From: Phytomonospora endophytica
GTDB lineage: Bacteria > Actinomycetota > Actinomycetes > Mycobacteriales > Micromonosporaceae
Length of the DNA stretch: 64,000 nt
Assembly (NCBI RefSeq): GCF_014202425.1
Contig: NZ_JACHGT010000001.1
Coordinates: forward strand, 537,160-601,159
Reading direction: 5' to 3'
Position 1 is the stretch's first letter. The number at the start of each line of letters is the position of its first letter. A program made the position numbers and the translations under genes. The notes beneath the pieces were generated by a model. The model was not told the DNA's origin, made no database searches, and worked only from the letters and a program-made list of their open reading frames with translations. Below are positions 42,788 through 52,047 of this stretch, one piece after another.

Positions 42788-43918
42788 ATGAGCGGACGAC
42801 GACCGACGGTTCCGGCCGGTGTCACCGACCGGCTGATCACGGTCGGGGTGGTGGCGATGCTGCTGGTCGTCGGGTTCACCCAGGACCGGCCCGAGGGACG
42901 GCTCGACGTGCTCGGCTACGTCCTGCTCGCCGCCAGCGGCGTCGCGCTGATCGCACGCCGGAAGGCGCCGATCGTCACCCTGGTCGTCACCGGACTGTGC
43001 GCGGCGGGCTATCAGGCCGCCGGTTTCGACGTGCCCGCCGTGGCCTTCCTGTTCGCCGTGTACGCCGCCGTGCGCGCCGGGCACCGCCTCGTCACCGTCC
43101 TGGCCGCCGTCGGGATGCTGGCCGCGCTACCGCTCGCCATTCTCGCCACGGCCGACGGCGCGTCGGTGCCGGACGCCCTCGCGCGGTCCCGCGGTGCCCT
43201 GGAGATCGCGTGGCTGATCGCCGCGGGCGCGGCCGGTGAGGCCCTGCGCCAGGCCGAGCGCCGCGCCGACGAGGCCGAGCGGACCCGTGAGGAGACCGCG
43301 CGCCGCCGCGCCGACGAGGAGCGGCTGCACATCGCGCGGGAACTGCACGACTCCCTCACCCACCAGATCTCCGTCATCAAGGTGCAGGCCGAGGTCGCCG
43401 TGCACGTCGCGCGCAAGCGCGGCGAAGAGGTCACGCCGACCCTGCTGGCGATCCAGGAGGCCAGCCGCGAGGCGAACCGGGAGCTGCGGGCGACCCTGGA
43501 GGCGCTCCGCGACGACGGCGAGTCCCCGCGCCACGGCCTCGACCAGGTCGCCGAACTGGTCGCCCGCGCCCGCGTCGGCGGCCTGGACGCGACCCTCACC
43601 GTCGGCGGGGAGCCGCTGGACGTGCCGACCGCCGTCGAACGGACCGCCTACCGCATCGTCCAGGAGTCCCTCACCAACGTCGCCCGCCATGCCGCCGCCA
43701 GTGTCGCCTCCGTCCACATCGACTACCGGCCCGGTGCCCTGGCCATCCGTGTCGACGACGACGGCAAGGCCACCCCGAGCACCGTCCCGGTGCCGGGCGT
43801 CGGCCTCCTCGGCATGCGCGAGCGGGTCACCGCCCTCGGCGGCCGCCTGCGCGCCGAACCGCGCGGCGAAGGCGGCTTCACCGTGCGGGCCGAACTCCCC
43901 GTCGAGCGGGCCACGTGA
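42788..43918 (+). CDS. Sensor histidine kinase (HisKA_3, NarL-type partner)
   Basis: A 376-residue kinase with about four to five N-terminal helices (residues 15-155), a coiled linker rich in Arg/Glu/Ala, and the phosphoacceptor His in HIARELHDSLTHQISVI. The ATPase domain shows the N-box (QESLTNVARHA), the G1 box (VDDDGKAT) and GVGLLGMRERV. It overlaps its response regulator by GTGA. The short membrane part without an extracellular domain suggests that it senses the membrane or a membrane-bound ligand. Confidence 0.94.
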   Translation: MSGRRPTVPAGVTDRLITVGVVAMLLVVGFTQDRPEGRLDVLGYVLLAASGVALIARRKAPIVTLVVTGLCAAGYQAAGFDVPAVAFLFAVYAAVRAGHRLVTVLAAVGMLAALPLAILATADGASVPDALARSRGALEIAWLIAAGAAGEALRQAERRADEAERTREETARRRADEERLHIARELHDSLTHQISVIKVQAEVAVHVARKRGEEVTPTLLAIQEASREANRELRATLEALRDDGESPRHGLDQVAELVARARVGGLDATLTVGGEPLDVPTAVERTAYRIVQESLTNVARHAAASVASVHIDYRPGALAIRVDDDGKATPSTVPVPGVGLLGMRERVTALGGRLRAEPRGEGGFTVRAELPVERAT

Positions 43919-44577
43919 TCCGCGTCGTGCTGGTCGACGACCAGCCGCTCCTGCGCAGCGGGTTCCGCGCCCTCCTCGACCTCGAAGACGACATCGAGGT
44001 CGTCGGCGAGGCCGCCGACGGTGCGGCGGGCCTCGCGCTGATCAGGGAGCACCGGCCCGACATCGCGCTCATCGACGTCCAGATGCCGGTCCTCGACGGC
44101 ATCGAGACGACCCGGCGCGTCGCCGCCGACCCCGCGCTCGACGACGTGCACGTCGTCATCCTCACCAACTACGGCTTCGACGAGTACGTCTACAACGCCC
44201 TGCGCGCCGGTGCCGCCGGATTCCTCGTGAAGGACATCGTGCCCGAGGACTTCCTGCACGCCGTGCGCGTCGCCGCGCGCGGCGACGCGCTGCTCGCGCC
44301 GTCGATCACCCGCAGGCTCATCGCCCGCTTCGTCGCCGAACCGCCCCACCGCGCCGTCGGCACCGGCCTGCCCGAGCTGACCAACAGGGAACGGGAGGCC
44401 GTCGCATTCGCCGCGCGGGGTCTGTCCAACGACCAGATCGCCGACCGCATGGAGATCAGTCCGGTGACCGCCAAGACCCACATCAACCGGGCCATGGCGA
44501 AGCTCCACGCCCGCGACCGCGCGCAACTCGTGGTGTACGCGTACGAGTCCGGACTGGTGGTACCGCGCGAGGGGTGA
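43915..44577 (+). CDS. NarL-type response regulator
   Basis: A 220-residue regulator. The receiver starts MIRVVLVDDQPLLRSGFRALL with phosphoacceptor Asp in IALIDVQMPVLDG, Thr in VILTNYG and Lys in GFLVKDIVPED. The LuxR-type helix-turn-helix is LTNREREAVAFAARGLSND followed by TAKTHINRAMAKLHARDR. GTG 43915 overlaps the kinase stop. Its target is unknown; the divergent DUF6223-like gene with its palindrome is one candidate. Confidence 0.95.
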   Translation: MIRVVLVDDQPLLRSGFRALLDLEDDIEVVGEAADGAAGLALIREHRPDIALIDVQMPVLDGIETTRRVAADPALDDVHVVILTNYGFDEYVYNALRAGAAGFLVKDIVPEDFLHAVRVAARGDALLAPSITRRLIARFVAEPPHRAVGTGLPELTNREREAVAFAARGLSNDQIADRMEISPVTAKTHINRAMAKLHARDRAQLVVYAYESGLVVPREG

Positions 44578-44644
44578 GGACGCGCTCGCCGGAACCGGAC
44601 CGGCCGACTCGCGTGGGGTGGACCGCGCGAGCACGCGGCCGAGA

Positions 44645-44795
44645 GAACGGCGGGGACGGTTGAGCGCGCGGCCGAGGGGTACCGGTTGAGCGCGCGGCCG
44701 AGGGACCGGCGGGGACGGTTGAGCGCGCGGCCGAGGGGTACCGGTTGAGCGCGCGGCCGAGGGACCGACGGGGACGGGGGAGCGCGCGGCCGTGG
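44645..44795. repeat. 59-bp tandem repeat, about 2.5 copies
   Basis: The unit has period 59 (anchor positions 44651, 44710 and 44769). Each unit contains two half-units with the core GAGCGCGCGGCCGAGGG joined by GGGACGGTT and GTACCGGTT. Diverged cores recur near 44632 and 44937. The surrounding region, 44578-45379, has no gene that I can support. Arg-rich open frames across it follow the repeat and are not genes. Confidence 0.8.
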
Positions 44796-45020
44796 GGGTG
44801 TCGCGCGGGTGCGGACCCGGCAGGGAACTAAGAGCTCGCGGCTGAGGGAGAACCGCGCGAGAGGATCGCGTTGGCGCGCGCGAGGCGGTCGGTGCGCGGC
44901 ATCGGCGCGAGGTCGCAGACCCGGCGGCGGACGCGAGCACGCGGCCGAGGGAGCGCTACGCGGGCGTGCAGCCGAGCGGGTACCGCACAGCGCGTAGCCG
45001 CCGACGTTGCGTGCCCTCAC

Positions 45021-45076
45021 GCGAGCCGGCACCCGACAAAGCCCCCCCCCCCCCGCGAGCCCGCACCCGACAAAGC
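45021..45076. repeat. 34-bp direct repeat enclosing a run of 13 C
   Basis: GCGAGCCGGCACCCGACAAA (45021-45040) recurs with one change at 45055-45074, and the two are separated by an uninterrupted run of 13 cytosines (45042-45054). From 45111 to 45379 lies spacer DNA before the ATP-grasp gene. It contains an open stretch (45170-45330) that I cannot assign. Confidence 0.75.
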
Positions 45077-45379
45077 CCGCGTCACCACCCACCCACGCCG
45101 ATCCCGGCCACTGTCTGACCGGCCCGTTACATCCTCTTAAGCCCCGATCCAGGGGCGTTTCACGCTGAATCTTCTGTTCGTCGTCACCGTCGCAGCCGCC
45201 CGGGGGGCCGGGCTGTGGCTGAACACGAGCAAGCGGGACCAGATCTTCGGCGACCAGGAGACCGGGACGCTGACCTTCCCGTGCCGCCGCCGTGCGACGG
45301 GCAGGGTCGCCCACGGTGGGAGCCGCATGTTTCGGCGTCGATCGGGTAGTCGATCTCGACACCCCCCGAAGGAGAATCG

Positions 45380-46696
45380 ATGCCGAAGACACCAGCGAAG
45401 AACATCTTCGTCCTGGGCATGACCGCCGTGCAGCTCGACGAACTGCGCACCGTGCGCGGCGCCGAGGACTACGAGTTCCACGACCTGGTCGGATACGACC
45501 GGCTCGTCAATACCGCCGAGGTCGACTTCACGGCGATGCTCGACACCGCCCGCGCACAGCTGTCGGACTTCGACGGCACGGTCGACGCGATCGTGACCCA
45601 CTGGGACTTCCCGGCCAGCCTCATCGGGCCGATCCTCGCCCGCGAGCACGGCCTCCCGGCGCCGAGTCTGGAAAGCCTGCTCAAGTGCGAGCACAAGTAC
45701 TGGAGCAGGCTCGAACAGCGCGCGTCGGTGCCCGAGTGCGTGCCGCGCTTCGTGTCCTTCGACCCCTTCGACGACGACGCCCTCGCCGCCATCGACCTCG
45801 ACTTCCCCTTCTGGGTCAAGCCGGTCAAGTCGCACTCCTCCGACCTCGGTTTCGAGATCCGCGACGCCGAGGGCTTCCACGCCGCCGTCGCCGAGATCCG
45901 CGAGAACATCGGCGCCATCGGCGACGCCTTCAACGACGCCCTCGCCCTCGTCGACCTCCCGCCCGAGCTTTCCGGAGCCGACGGCAACACCTGCCTCGCC
46001 GAGCAGTTCGTCTCGGGCGTGCAGGCCGCGCCCGAGGGCACGATGTTCCACGGCCGCTTCGCCGTCCACGGCGTCCTCGACATGCACAAGGACGACGCGG
46101 GGACCAGCTTCGAGCGACTCGACTACCCGGCGGCCTCGGTGCCCGCCGCGATCCAGGACCGCATGATCGACGCCACCGAACGCCTCCTGCGGCACGTCGG
46201 CTTCGACGACGGCGCCTTCAACGCCGAGTTCATGTGGGACTCCGAGGCCGACAAGATCTGGCTCATCGAGGTCAACACCCGCATCTCCCAGTCCCACAGC
46301 GAACTGTTCACCCGCGTCGACGGCACCTCGAACCACACCGTCGCCATCGACATCGCGCTCGGCCGCGAACCCCGGATGCCGCACCGGGAAGGCGACTTCG
46401 CCGTCGCCGCGCAGTGCATGATCTTCCACGACGACGACGCCGTGGTCACCCGGATCCCCGGCCGGCGCGACAAGGAACGCGTCGCCGAACGCCACGCGGG
46501 CGCGATCGTCACACTCCAGGTGTCCGAAGGCGACCGGCTCGCCGAGCTTCCGAACCAGGACAGCTACCGCTACATCATCGGCAAGGTCTACATCGGCGCG
46601 CGCGACCGCGAGGAGCTCCAGCGACGTTACGACGCCATCGTCGCCGAGCTGCCCTTCGAGTTCGCGCCCGTCACCGGAGGAGAGGGGGAGTCGTGA
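45380..46696 (+). CDS. ATP-grasp domain carboxylate-amine ligase
   Basis: A 438-residue ATP-grasp enzyme. An N-terminal Rossmann-like domain (KNIFVLGMTAVQLDEL) precedes the ATP-grasp core with FWVKPVKSHSSDLGF as the nucleotide-binding lysine strand and metal-binding acidic residues in FNAEFMWD and IWLIEVNTRISQS. Such enzymes join a carboxylate to an amine through an acyl phosphate, as in dipeptide ligases. GAAGGAG precedes ATG 45380. It overlaps the CocE-type hydrolase gene by GTGA, so the two products are probably made together. The substrates are unknown. Confidence 0.9.
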   Translation: MPKTPAKNIFVLGMTAVQLDELRTVRGAEDYEFHDLVGYDRLVNTAEVDFTAMLDTARAQLSDFDGTVDAIVTHWDFPASLIGPILAREHGLPAPSLESLLKCEHKYWSRLEQRASVPECVPRFVSFDPFDDDALAAIDLDFPFWVKPVKSHSSDLGFEIRDAEGFHAAVAEIRENIGAIGDAFNDALALVDLPPELSGADGNTCLAEQFVSGVQAAPEGTMFHGRFAVHGVLDMHKDDAGTSFERLDYPAASVPAAIQDRMIDATERLLRHVGFDDGAFNAEFMWDSEADKIWLIEVNTRISQSHSELFTRVDGTSNHTVAIDIALGREPRMPHREGDFAVAAQCMIFHDDDAVVTRIPGRRDKERVAERHAGAIVTLQVSEGDRLAELPNQDSYRYIIGKVYIGARDREELQRRYDAIVAELPFEFAPVTGGEGES

Positions 46697-48732
46697 GGAT
46701 CGCCGCCGGCCTGCCCCACGAGACCCGCGTCATCGAGAACGTGTTCGTCCCCATGCGCGACGGCGCACGCCTCGCGGCCCGGATCTGGCTTCCGGTCGAC
46801 GCCGAGAAGCGCCCGGTGCCGGCCGTGCTGGAGTACATCCCGTACCGCAAGCGCGACGGGACCCGCGTCCGCGACGCCGCCAACCATCCCTACCTCGCAG
46901 GCCACGGCTACGTCTGCGCCCGCGTCGACATGCGCGGCAGCGGCGACTCCGACGGGGTCCTCACCGACGAGTACCGGCCCCAGGAGCACGAGGACGCCGA
47001 GGACGTCATCGCCTGGCTCGCCGAGCAGGAGTGGTGCGACGGGAACGTCGGGATGATGGGCATCTCCTGGGGCGGGTTCAACAGTCTCCAGGTCGCCGCC
47101 CGGCGTCCGCCCGCCCTCAAGGCGATCGTGAGCGCGTCGGCGACCGACGACCTCTACGTCGACAACATGCACTACATGGGCGGCTGCCTCCTCGGGGACA
47201 ACCTCTCCGAGGCCACGGTCATGTTCGCCGCCAACTCGCAGCCGCCCGACCCGGAGATCGTGGGGGAGGGCTGGCGCGACCTGTGGCGCGAGCGGCTCGA
47301 AGGCAGCGGACTGTGGCTGGACACCTGGCTGTCGCACCAGCGCCGCGACGACTACTGGAAACCGGCCTCGGTGTGCGAGGACTACTCCCAGGTCCAGGTG
47401 CCGGTCATGGCCGTCGGCGGGTGGGCCGACGGGTACACCAACGCCGTGTTCCGGCTCCTGGAACACCTCGACGTCCCCCGCAAGGGACTCATCGGCCCGT
47501 GGGGGCACAAGTACCCGCACTTCGGGGTGCCGGGGCCCGCGATCGGTTTCCTCCAGGAACTCGTGCGCTGGTGGGACCACTGGCTCAAGGGGATCGACTC
47601 CGGCCTGATGGACGAGCCGATGCTGCGGGCGTGGATGCAGGACAGCGTCGCGCCGAAGCCCTCCTACGCCGACCGGCCCGGCCGCTGGGTCGGTGAGGAC
47701 TCCTGGCCCTCACCGGACGTCGAGCGACGCCAGTACCGGCTGCGCCGCCACGGCATCGAGCACGGCGACGTGCGCGCCGAGGCCGGGACCGACGTGACGC
47801 TCCAGTCGCCGTTGAGCGTCGGCATGTTCGCCGGGAAGTGGGCCTCCTACGCCGCCACCCCGGATCTGCCTTTCGACCAGCGGGAAGAGGACGGCGGCGC
47901 GCTGGTCTTCGAGATGGAGCCCCTCGGCGAGACCATGGAGATCTTCGGCCTGCCCGTCGCCTCCTTCGAGGTCTCGGCCGACAAGCCGGTCGCCATGCTC
48001 GCCGTGCGCCTGTCCGACGTCGCCCCCAACGGTGAGGCGACCCGCTTCACCTACGGGCTGCTCAACCTGACCCACCGCGACGGCAGCGCGAAGCCGCGCC
48101 CGCTCGAACCGGGCGAGCGGTACCGCGTCGACGTGCCGCTCAACGGCATTGCCCAGAGCATCCCGGCCGGGCACCGGCTCCGCCTGTCGGTGTCCACCTC
48201 GTACTGGCCGCTGGCGTGGCCGGCCCCGGAAGCGGCGACGGTCCGCTTCACCGCCGGATCCAGCAGTCTCACCCTGCCGGTGCGCCCGCCGCGCGCCGAG
48301 GACGAGAAGCTGCGCGAGTTCGGCGAACCCGAGATCGCCGAACCCCTCGCCGTGACCCAGCTCGAACCCGGTGAGCATCACTGGCGTGTCACCCGCGACC
48401 TCGCCACCGGCGTGTCCACGCTGGCCATCGCCGACGACCAGGGAAGCCAGCGCCTCGAAGAGACCGGGACCGTGCTGCGTCGCGGGACCTGGGAGCGTTA
48501 CAGCTTCCGGTGGAACGACGTGAACTCGGTCCGCGGTGAGACCCGGACGGTCCGCCGTTTCGAACGCGGCGACTGGCGCGTCGAGGTCGTCACCCGGACC
48601 GTGCTGAGCTCGACGTCCGAGAACTTCCTCATCACGGCACAGCTGGACGCCTACGAACTCGACGCCTCGCGCGGCGACCCGCGCGTGTACTCGCAGAACT
48701 GGCGGCGTGAGATCCCGCGCGACCTGGTGTGA
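46693..48732 (+). CDS. CocE/NonD family hydrolase (X-Pro dipeptidyl-peptidase-like)
   Basis: A 679-residue serine hydrolase. The alpha/beta-hydrolase half has the oxyanion Tyr region (LEYIPYRKRDGTR), nucleophile Ser125 in MMGISWGGF, acid Asp in GGWADGYTN and His in GPWGHKYPHFG. A C-terminal jelly-roll domain (from about residue 380) is typical of X-Pro dipeptidyl-peptidase S15/CocE. No signal peptide is seen. GTG 46693 lies in a GTGA overlap with the ATP-grasp gene, with GGGGGAG before it. It probably cleaves an amide or ester related to the ligase product. Confidence 0.9.
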   Translation: MRIAAGLPHETRVIENVFVPMRDGARLAARIWLPVDAEKRPVPAVLEYIPYRKRDGTRVRDAANHPYLAGHGYVCARVDMRGSGDSDGVLTDEYRPQEHEDAEDVIAWLAEQEWCDGNVGMMGISWGGFNSLQVAARRPPALKAIVSASATDDLYVDNMHYMGGCLLGDNLSEATVMFAANSQPPDPEIVGEGWRDLWRERLEGSGLWLDTWLSHQRRDDYWKPASVCEDYSQVQVPVMAVGGWADGYTNAVFRLLEHLDVPRKGLIGPWGHKYPHFGVPGPAIGFLQELVRWWDHWLKGIDSGLMDEPMLRAWMQDSVAPKPSYADRPGRWVGEDSWPSPDVERRQYRLRRHGIEHGDVRAEAGTDVTLQSPLSVGMFAGKWASYAATPDLPFDQREEDGGALVFEMEPLGETMEIFGLPVASFEVSADKPVAMLAVRLSDVAPNGEATRFTYGLLNLTHRDGSAKPRPLEPGERYRVDVPLNGIAQSIPAGHRLRLSVSTSYWPLAWPAPEAATVRFTAGSSSLTLPVRPPRAEDEKLREFGEPEIAEPLAVTQLEPGEHHWRVTRDLATGVSTLAIADDQGSQRLEETGTVLRRGTWERYSFRWNDVNSVRGETRTVRRFERGDWRVEVVTRTVLSSTSENFLITAQLDAYELDASRGDPRVYSQNWRREIPRDLV

Positions 48733-48887
48733 CGAGGCCGCACCCGGCGCACCGCCGCGCGGTTCCGGCAGAACCTCCAGGCGCCGGGGCGCACCTACGG
48801 GCGGGCGATGCCGATGCGGAAGGTGCAGGGGATCGAACCCGCCCACGCAGGCGATCGCCGGGACGCCGTGTCTCCCGGCGGTCTCGT

Positions 48888-49787
48888 TCAGATACCCGCG
48901 AGCGCCGCCATGTGTTTCGCCTCGTCCTCCGACAGCGAGCGGATCGTCTCGCCGGTCACCACCTGCCGCTTCGACTTCCATCCCCGCAGCCACAGTCCGG
49001 CGGCCCAGCAGGTTTCCAGTTCGTCGCGCGCGAAGCGGCGTCCGGCCACGTCCTGGTAGGCCGCGAGGAACGCCGCCGACTCCTCGACGGACGGGGCGAC
49101 GTAGGCCGCGGTGAAACCCACGATCACCGCCTCCGTGTCGGCGATGGCACTGTCCCAGTCGTAGGCGATGTACAGCTCGTCGCCGCGCCAGCGGAAGTTC
49201 TCGCGGAACCAGTCGCCGTGGCCGATCACCGTCGGGGCCCGCCAGGCGGCGATGCGGTCGCGCGCGTCCCGGCCGCCGCGTTCGAGCCAGTCCGGGCCGG
49301 CGACCGAACCGAAGGGGCGGTCGAGGTCCTCGGCGGTCGCCCACACGCCGGGTTCGCCGTGTGCCCAGCGGTTCCAGGACGGTTTCGGGTCGAGGTCGAC
49401 GGTGGCGGCCAGCGGAGCGGCGATGCGCACGAGCGCTTCGAGCGCCGTCGCGAACGGCCGGGGCTCCCGTCCCGTGGCGGGAAGCTCATCGCCGCCTTCG
49501 ACCAGCGCCTCGACGGTGGCCGTCCACCTGCCGAGCGGTGTCGGCGCGAGGATCGGCTCGGGCGCGGGGAAACCGGCCCGGTGGAGGTGCTCGTGGACGG
49601 CGAAGCAGCCCGCGACGCGGGCCGCCGGTTCGCGCACCTTGACGACGACCTCCCGGCCATCGGCGAGTTCGGCTCCGATCACCGCCGAGAGGCGGCCGCT
49701 CCGGAAACGTTCGGCCGCGATGCCCGAGGCGAGGTGTTCGGCGCACCAGCGGTCCAGCGTCGCGGCGTCGACATGAGGGAGGTCCAC
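48888..49787 (-). CDS. APH-type phosphotransferase
   Basis: A 299-residue kinase-fold protein of the aminoglycoside/choline phosphotransferase group. It shows an ATP-binding strand with Lys (GREVVVKVREP), the catalytic Asp in VIGHGDWFRENFRW (about residue 190) and the metal-binding Asp in YIAYDWDSA. The start is GTG 49787. Many actinobacterial APH-fold proteins act on metabolites and not on antibiotics; the substrate here is unknown. It is divergent from the cellulase gene. The 155 bases between it and the CocE-type gene hold nothing that I can support. Confidence 0.87.
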   Translation of the reverse strand: MDLPHVDAATLDRWCAEHLASGIAAERFRSGRLSAVIGAELADGREVVVKVREPAARVAGCFAVHEHLHRAGFPAPEPILAPTPLGRWTATVEALVEGGDELPATGREPRPFATALEALVRIAAPLAATVDLDPKPSWNRWAHGEPGVWATAEDLDRPFGSVAGPDWLERGGRDARDRIAAWRAPTVIGHGDWFRENFRWRGDELYIAYDWDSAIADTEAVIVGFTAAYVAPSVEESAAFLAAYQDVAGRRFARDELETCWAAGLWLRGWKSKRQVVTGETIRSLSEDEAKHMAALAGI

Positions 49788-49835
49788 CCGTCGATCCTAG
49801 GGACCCGCTCCGGCACACATATCGTCCGGCGTCGA

Positions 49836-49864
49836 TTGACAAAGTTTAGACTCACAACTTAATC
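49836..49864 (+). promoter_or_regulatory. Promoter of the cellulase gene
   Basis: TTGACA (49836-49841) and TTAATC (49859-49864) are 17 bases apart in a locally AT-rich segment 45 bases before the cellulase start. No CelR/CebR-type 14-bp operator is visible. Confidence 0.7.
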
Positions 49865-49908
49865 TCGTGCTGACCCGACAACGAGCGCGTGGCCTTGAGG
49901 AGCGAGCG

Positions 49909-51966
49909 ATGCGAGGCGTCAGACGATGGACCGCCCTGATCACCACGGCGGCCGCCACCTTGGCGGCGGGACTCTTAGTCCTGGCGCCGACGGCCGCTTT
50001 CGCGGCCGAAGGCTGCACGGTCGACTACAAGGCCCCCAGCCAGTGGCCCGGCGGTTTCACCGCCAACGTGACCGTGACCAACCTCGGCGCACCGGTCGAC
50101 GGCTGGACGCTGGCGTGGACCTTCCCGTCCGGACAGCGCGTGACGCAGGCGTGGAACGCCGTTGTCACCATGTCGGGGGCCCAGGTCACCGCCAAGAACG
50201 TCGGCTACAACGGCGCGATCGCCACGAACGCGTCGGTCTCCTTCGGCTTCAACGGTTCCTGGTCGGGTACCAACACCGACCCGACCGCGTTCACCCTCAA
50301 CGGCGTCCTGTGCGACGGCGGCGTCGGCGGCCCGACCACCCCGCCGACGACCACGCCGCCCCCGGGCGGCGGCCCGGACCCGATGGCGACGGTCGCCGCG
50401 ATGCAGCCCGGCTGGAACCTCGGCAACTCGCTCGACTCCGTCGGCGCCGACGAGACCGCGTGGGGCAACCCGCGCGTCACCCAGGCACTGATCCAGAACG
50501 TCAAGGCGCAGGGCTACAAGAGCATCCGCGTACCCGTCACCTGGGACGGCCACCAGGGCGCGGGACCCGGCTACGCGATCGAGGCCGCGTACCTCACCCG
50601 GGTGCAGGAGGTCGTGAACTGGGCGTTGGCGGCCGACCTGTACGTCGTGCTCAACATCCACCACGACTCGTGGATCTGGATCGCCGACATGCAGGCGAAC
50701 CACGCCACCGTCCTGGCCCGCTACAACGCGATCTGGACGGCGCTCGCGCAGCGCTTCCAGAACACCTCGCCGAGGCTGCTGTTCGAGAGCGTCAACGAGC
50801 CCCAGTTCAACAACGTCGACGACGCCACCGCCTACGGGCTCCTCAACGAACTCAACACCTCCTTCCACCGGATCGTGCGCGCCTCCGGCGGGGCCAACGC
50901 CACCCGGATCCTCGTCCTCCCGACCCTCCACACCAATGCCGACCAGGGACGCCTCGACGCCCTCAACGCCACCATCGGCGCGCTCGACGACCCGTACCTG
51001 GCCGCGACGGTGCACTACTACGGGTTCTGGCCGTTCAGCGTCAACGTCGCCGGGTACACCCGCTTCAACGCCGAGGTCCAGCAGGATCTCGTCGGCACCT
51101 TCGACCGGGTCCACAACGCCTTCGTCTCCCGGGGCGTGCCGGTGCTCATCGGCGAGTACGGACTGCTCGGCTTCGACGCCCACACCGGCACCATCGAGCA
51201 GGGTGAGAAGCTCAAGTTCTTCGAGTTCGCCGGGCATTACGCGCGGCAGCGGAACGTCACCCTCCAGCTGTGGGACAACGGCCAGCACTTCGGCCGGACG
51301 TCCTTCCAGTGGAGCGATCCCGAGCTGTTCGCGATGCTCAAGGCGAGCTGGACGGTCCGCTCGGGGACGGCGTCGTCCGACCAGGTCTTCGCCGAACGGG
51401 CGAGCGCGGTCACCGACAAGACGTTGACGCTCAACCTGAACGGCACCGCCTTCCGCGGTCTGCGCCAGGGCACGACTTCCCTGGTCCAGGGCACCGACTA
51501 CACCGTGTCCGGCGACCAGCTGACGATCAAGGCGGCCACCTTGCGACGTCTGCTGGGCTCGAACCCGGCCTACGGGGTCCGGGCGAACCTGCACGCCGAG
51601 TTCTCGCAGGGCGCGCCGTGGCGGATCAGCGTCGTCTCCTTCGACACGCCGCTGGTGCAGAACGCCACGGGCACCACGGCTTCCTTCGCGGTGCCGACGC
51701 AGTTCCGCGGTGATCAGCTGGCCACGATGGAGGCGAAGTACGCCGACGGGAGCAACGCCGGACCGCACGACTGGACCTCGTTCAAGGAGTTCAGCCGGGC
51801 GTTCCAGCCCGACTACGCGGCAGGCGCCATCAGGCTGACGCCGGACTTCTTCGCCGCGGTCGCCGACGGCCGCGCGGTGACGCTGACCTTCCACTTCTGG
51901 AGCGGCCGGACCGTCGCCTACCACGTCACCGAGTCGGGCGGGAACGTCACCGGATCGACCACCTGA
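49909..51966 (+). CDS. Secreted multidomain endoglucanase (CBM2-GH5-Ig-like-CBM46-like)
   Basis: A 685-residue extracellular cellulase or xyloglucanase. A signal peptide is cleaved near AAFAA-EGC. A CBM2 cellulose-binding module (about residues 34-135) has the usual Cys pair and the exposed Trp in GWTLAWTFPSGQ. A Pro/Thr linker follows (142-158). The GH5 domain (about 160-480) shows the GH5_4-like GWNLGNSLD, acid/base Glu297 (ESVNEPQF) and nucleophile Glu416 (LIGEYGLLG). An Ig-like/X2 module (about 490-590) and a CBM46-like module (about 600-680) complete a tri-modular GH5_4 layout. ATG 49909 has GAGGAG before it; an upstream ATG lacks a site. It probably acts with the GH43 gene 81 bases downstream. 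Confidence 0.93.
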   Translation: MRGVRRWTALITTAAATLAAGLLVLAPTAAFAAEGCTVDYKAPSQWPGGFTANVTVTNLGAPVDGWTLAWTFPSGQRVTQAWNAVVTMSGAQVTAKNVGYNGAIATNASVSFGFNGSWSGTNTDPTAFTLNGVLCDGGVGGPTTPPTTTPPPGGGPDPMATVAAMQPGWNLGNSLDSVGADETAWGNPRVTQALIQNVKAQGYKSIRVPVTWDGHQGAGPGYAIEAAYLTRVQEVVNWALAADLYVVLNIHHDSWIWIADMQANHATVLARYNAIWTALAQRFQNTSPRLLFESVNEPQFNNVDDATAYGLLNELNTSFHRIVRASGGANATRILVLPTLHTNADQGRLDALNATIGALDDPYLAATVHYYGFWPFSVNVAGYTRFNAEVQQDLVGTFDRVHNAFVSRGVPVLIGEYGLLGFDAHTGTIEQGEKLKFFEFAGHYARQRNVTLQLWDNGQHFGRTSFQWSDPELFAMLKASWTVRSGTASSDQVFAERASAVTDKTLTLNLNGTAFRGLRQGTTSLVQGTDYTVSGDQLTIKAATLRRLLGSNPAYGVRANLHAEFSQGAPWRISVVSFDTPLVQNATGTTASFAVPTQFRGDQLATMEAKYADGSNAGPHDWTSFKEFSRAFQPDYAAGAIRLTPDFFAAVADGRAVTLTFHFWSGRTVAYHVTESGGNVTGSTT

Positions 51967-52047
51967 CGGCGATCCCGGCCCGCCACGCCGACCCGGCGGG
52001 CCGGGGCCGACCGTCCGCACACGACCGTCGAGGAGAGAGGGACGACC

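Noticed and set aside
44190-45392. A 400-residue minus-strand frame across the tandem repeat region
   Set aside because: It overlaps a clear response-regulator gene and its translation merely repeats with the 59-bp units.
48815-48860. A GGGTTCGATCCC segment on the minus strand resembling a tRNA T-arm
   Set aside because: Only three base pairs form in the T-stem and no acceptor, D or anticodon arm can be found at the right distances.
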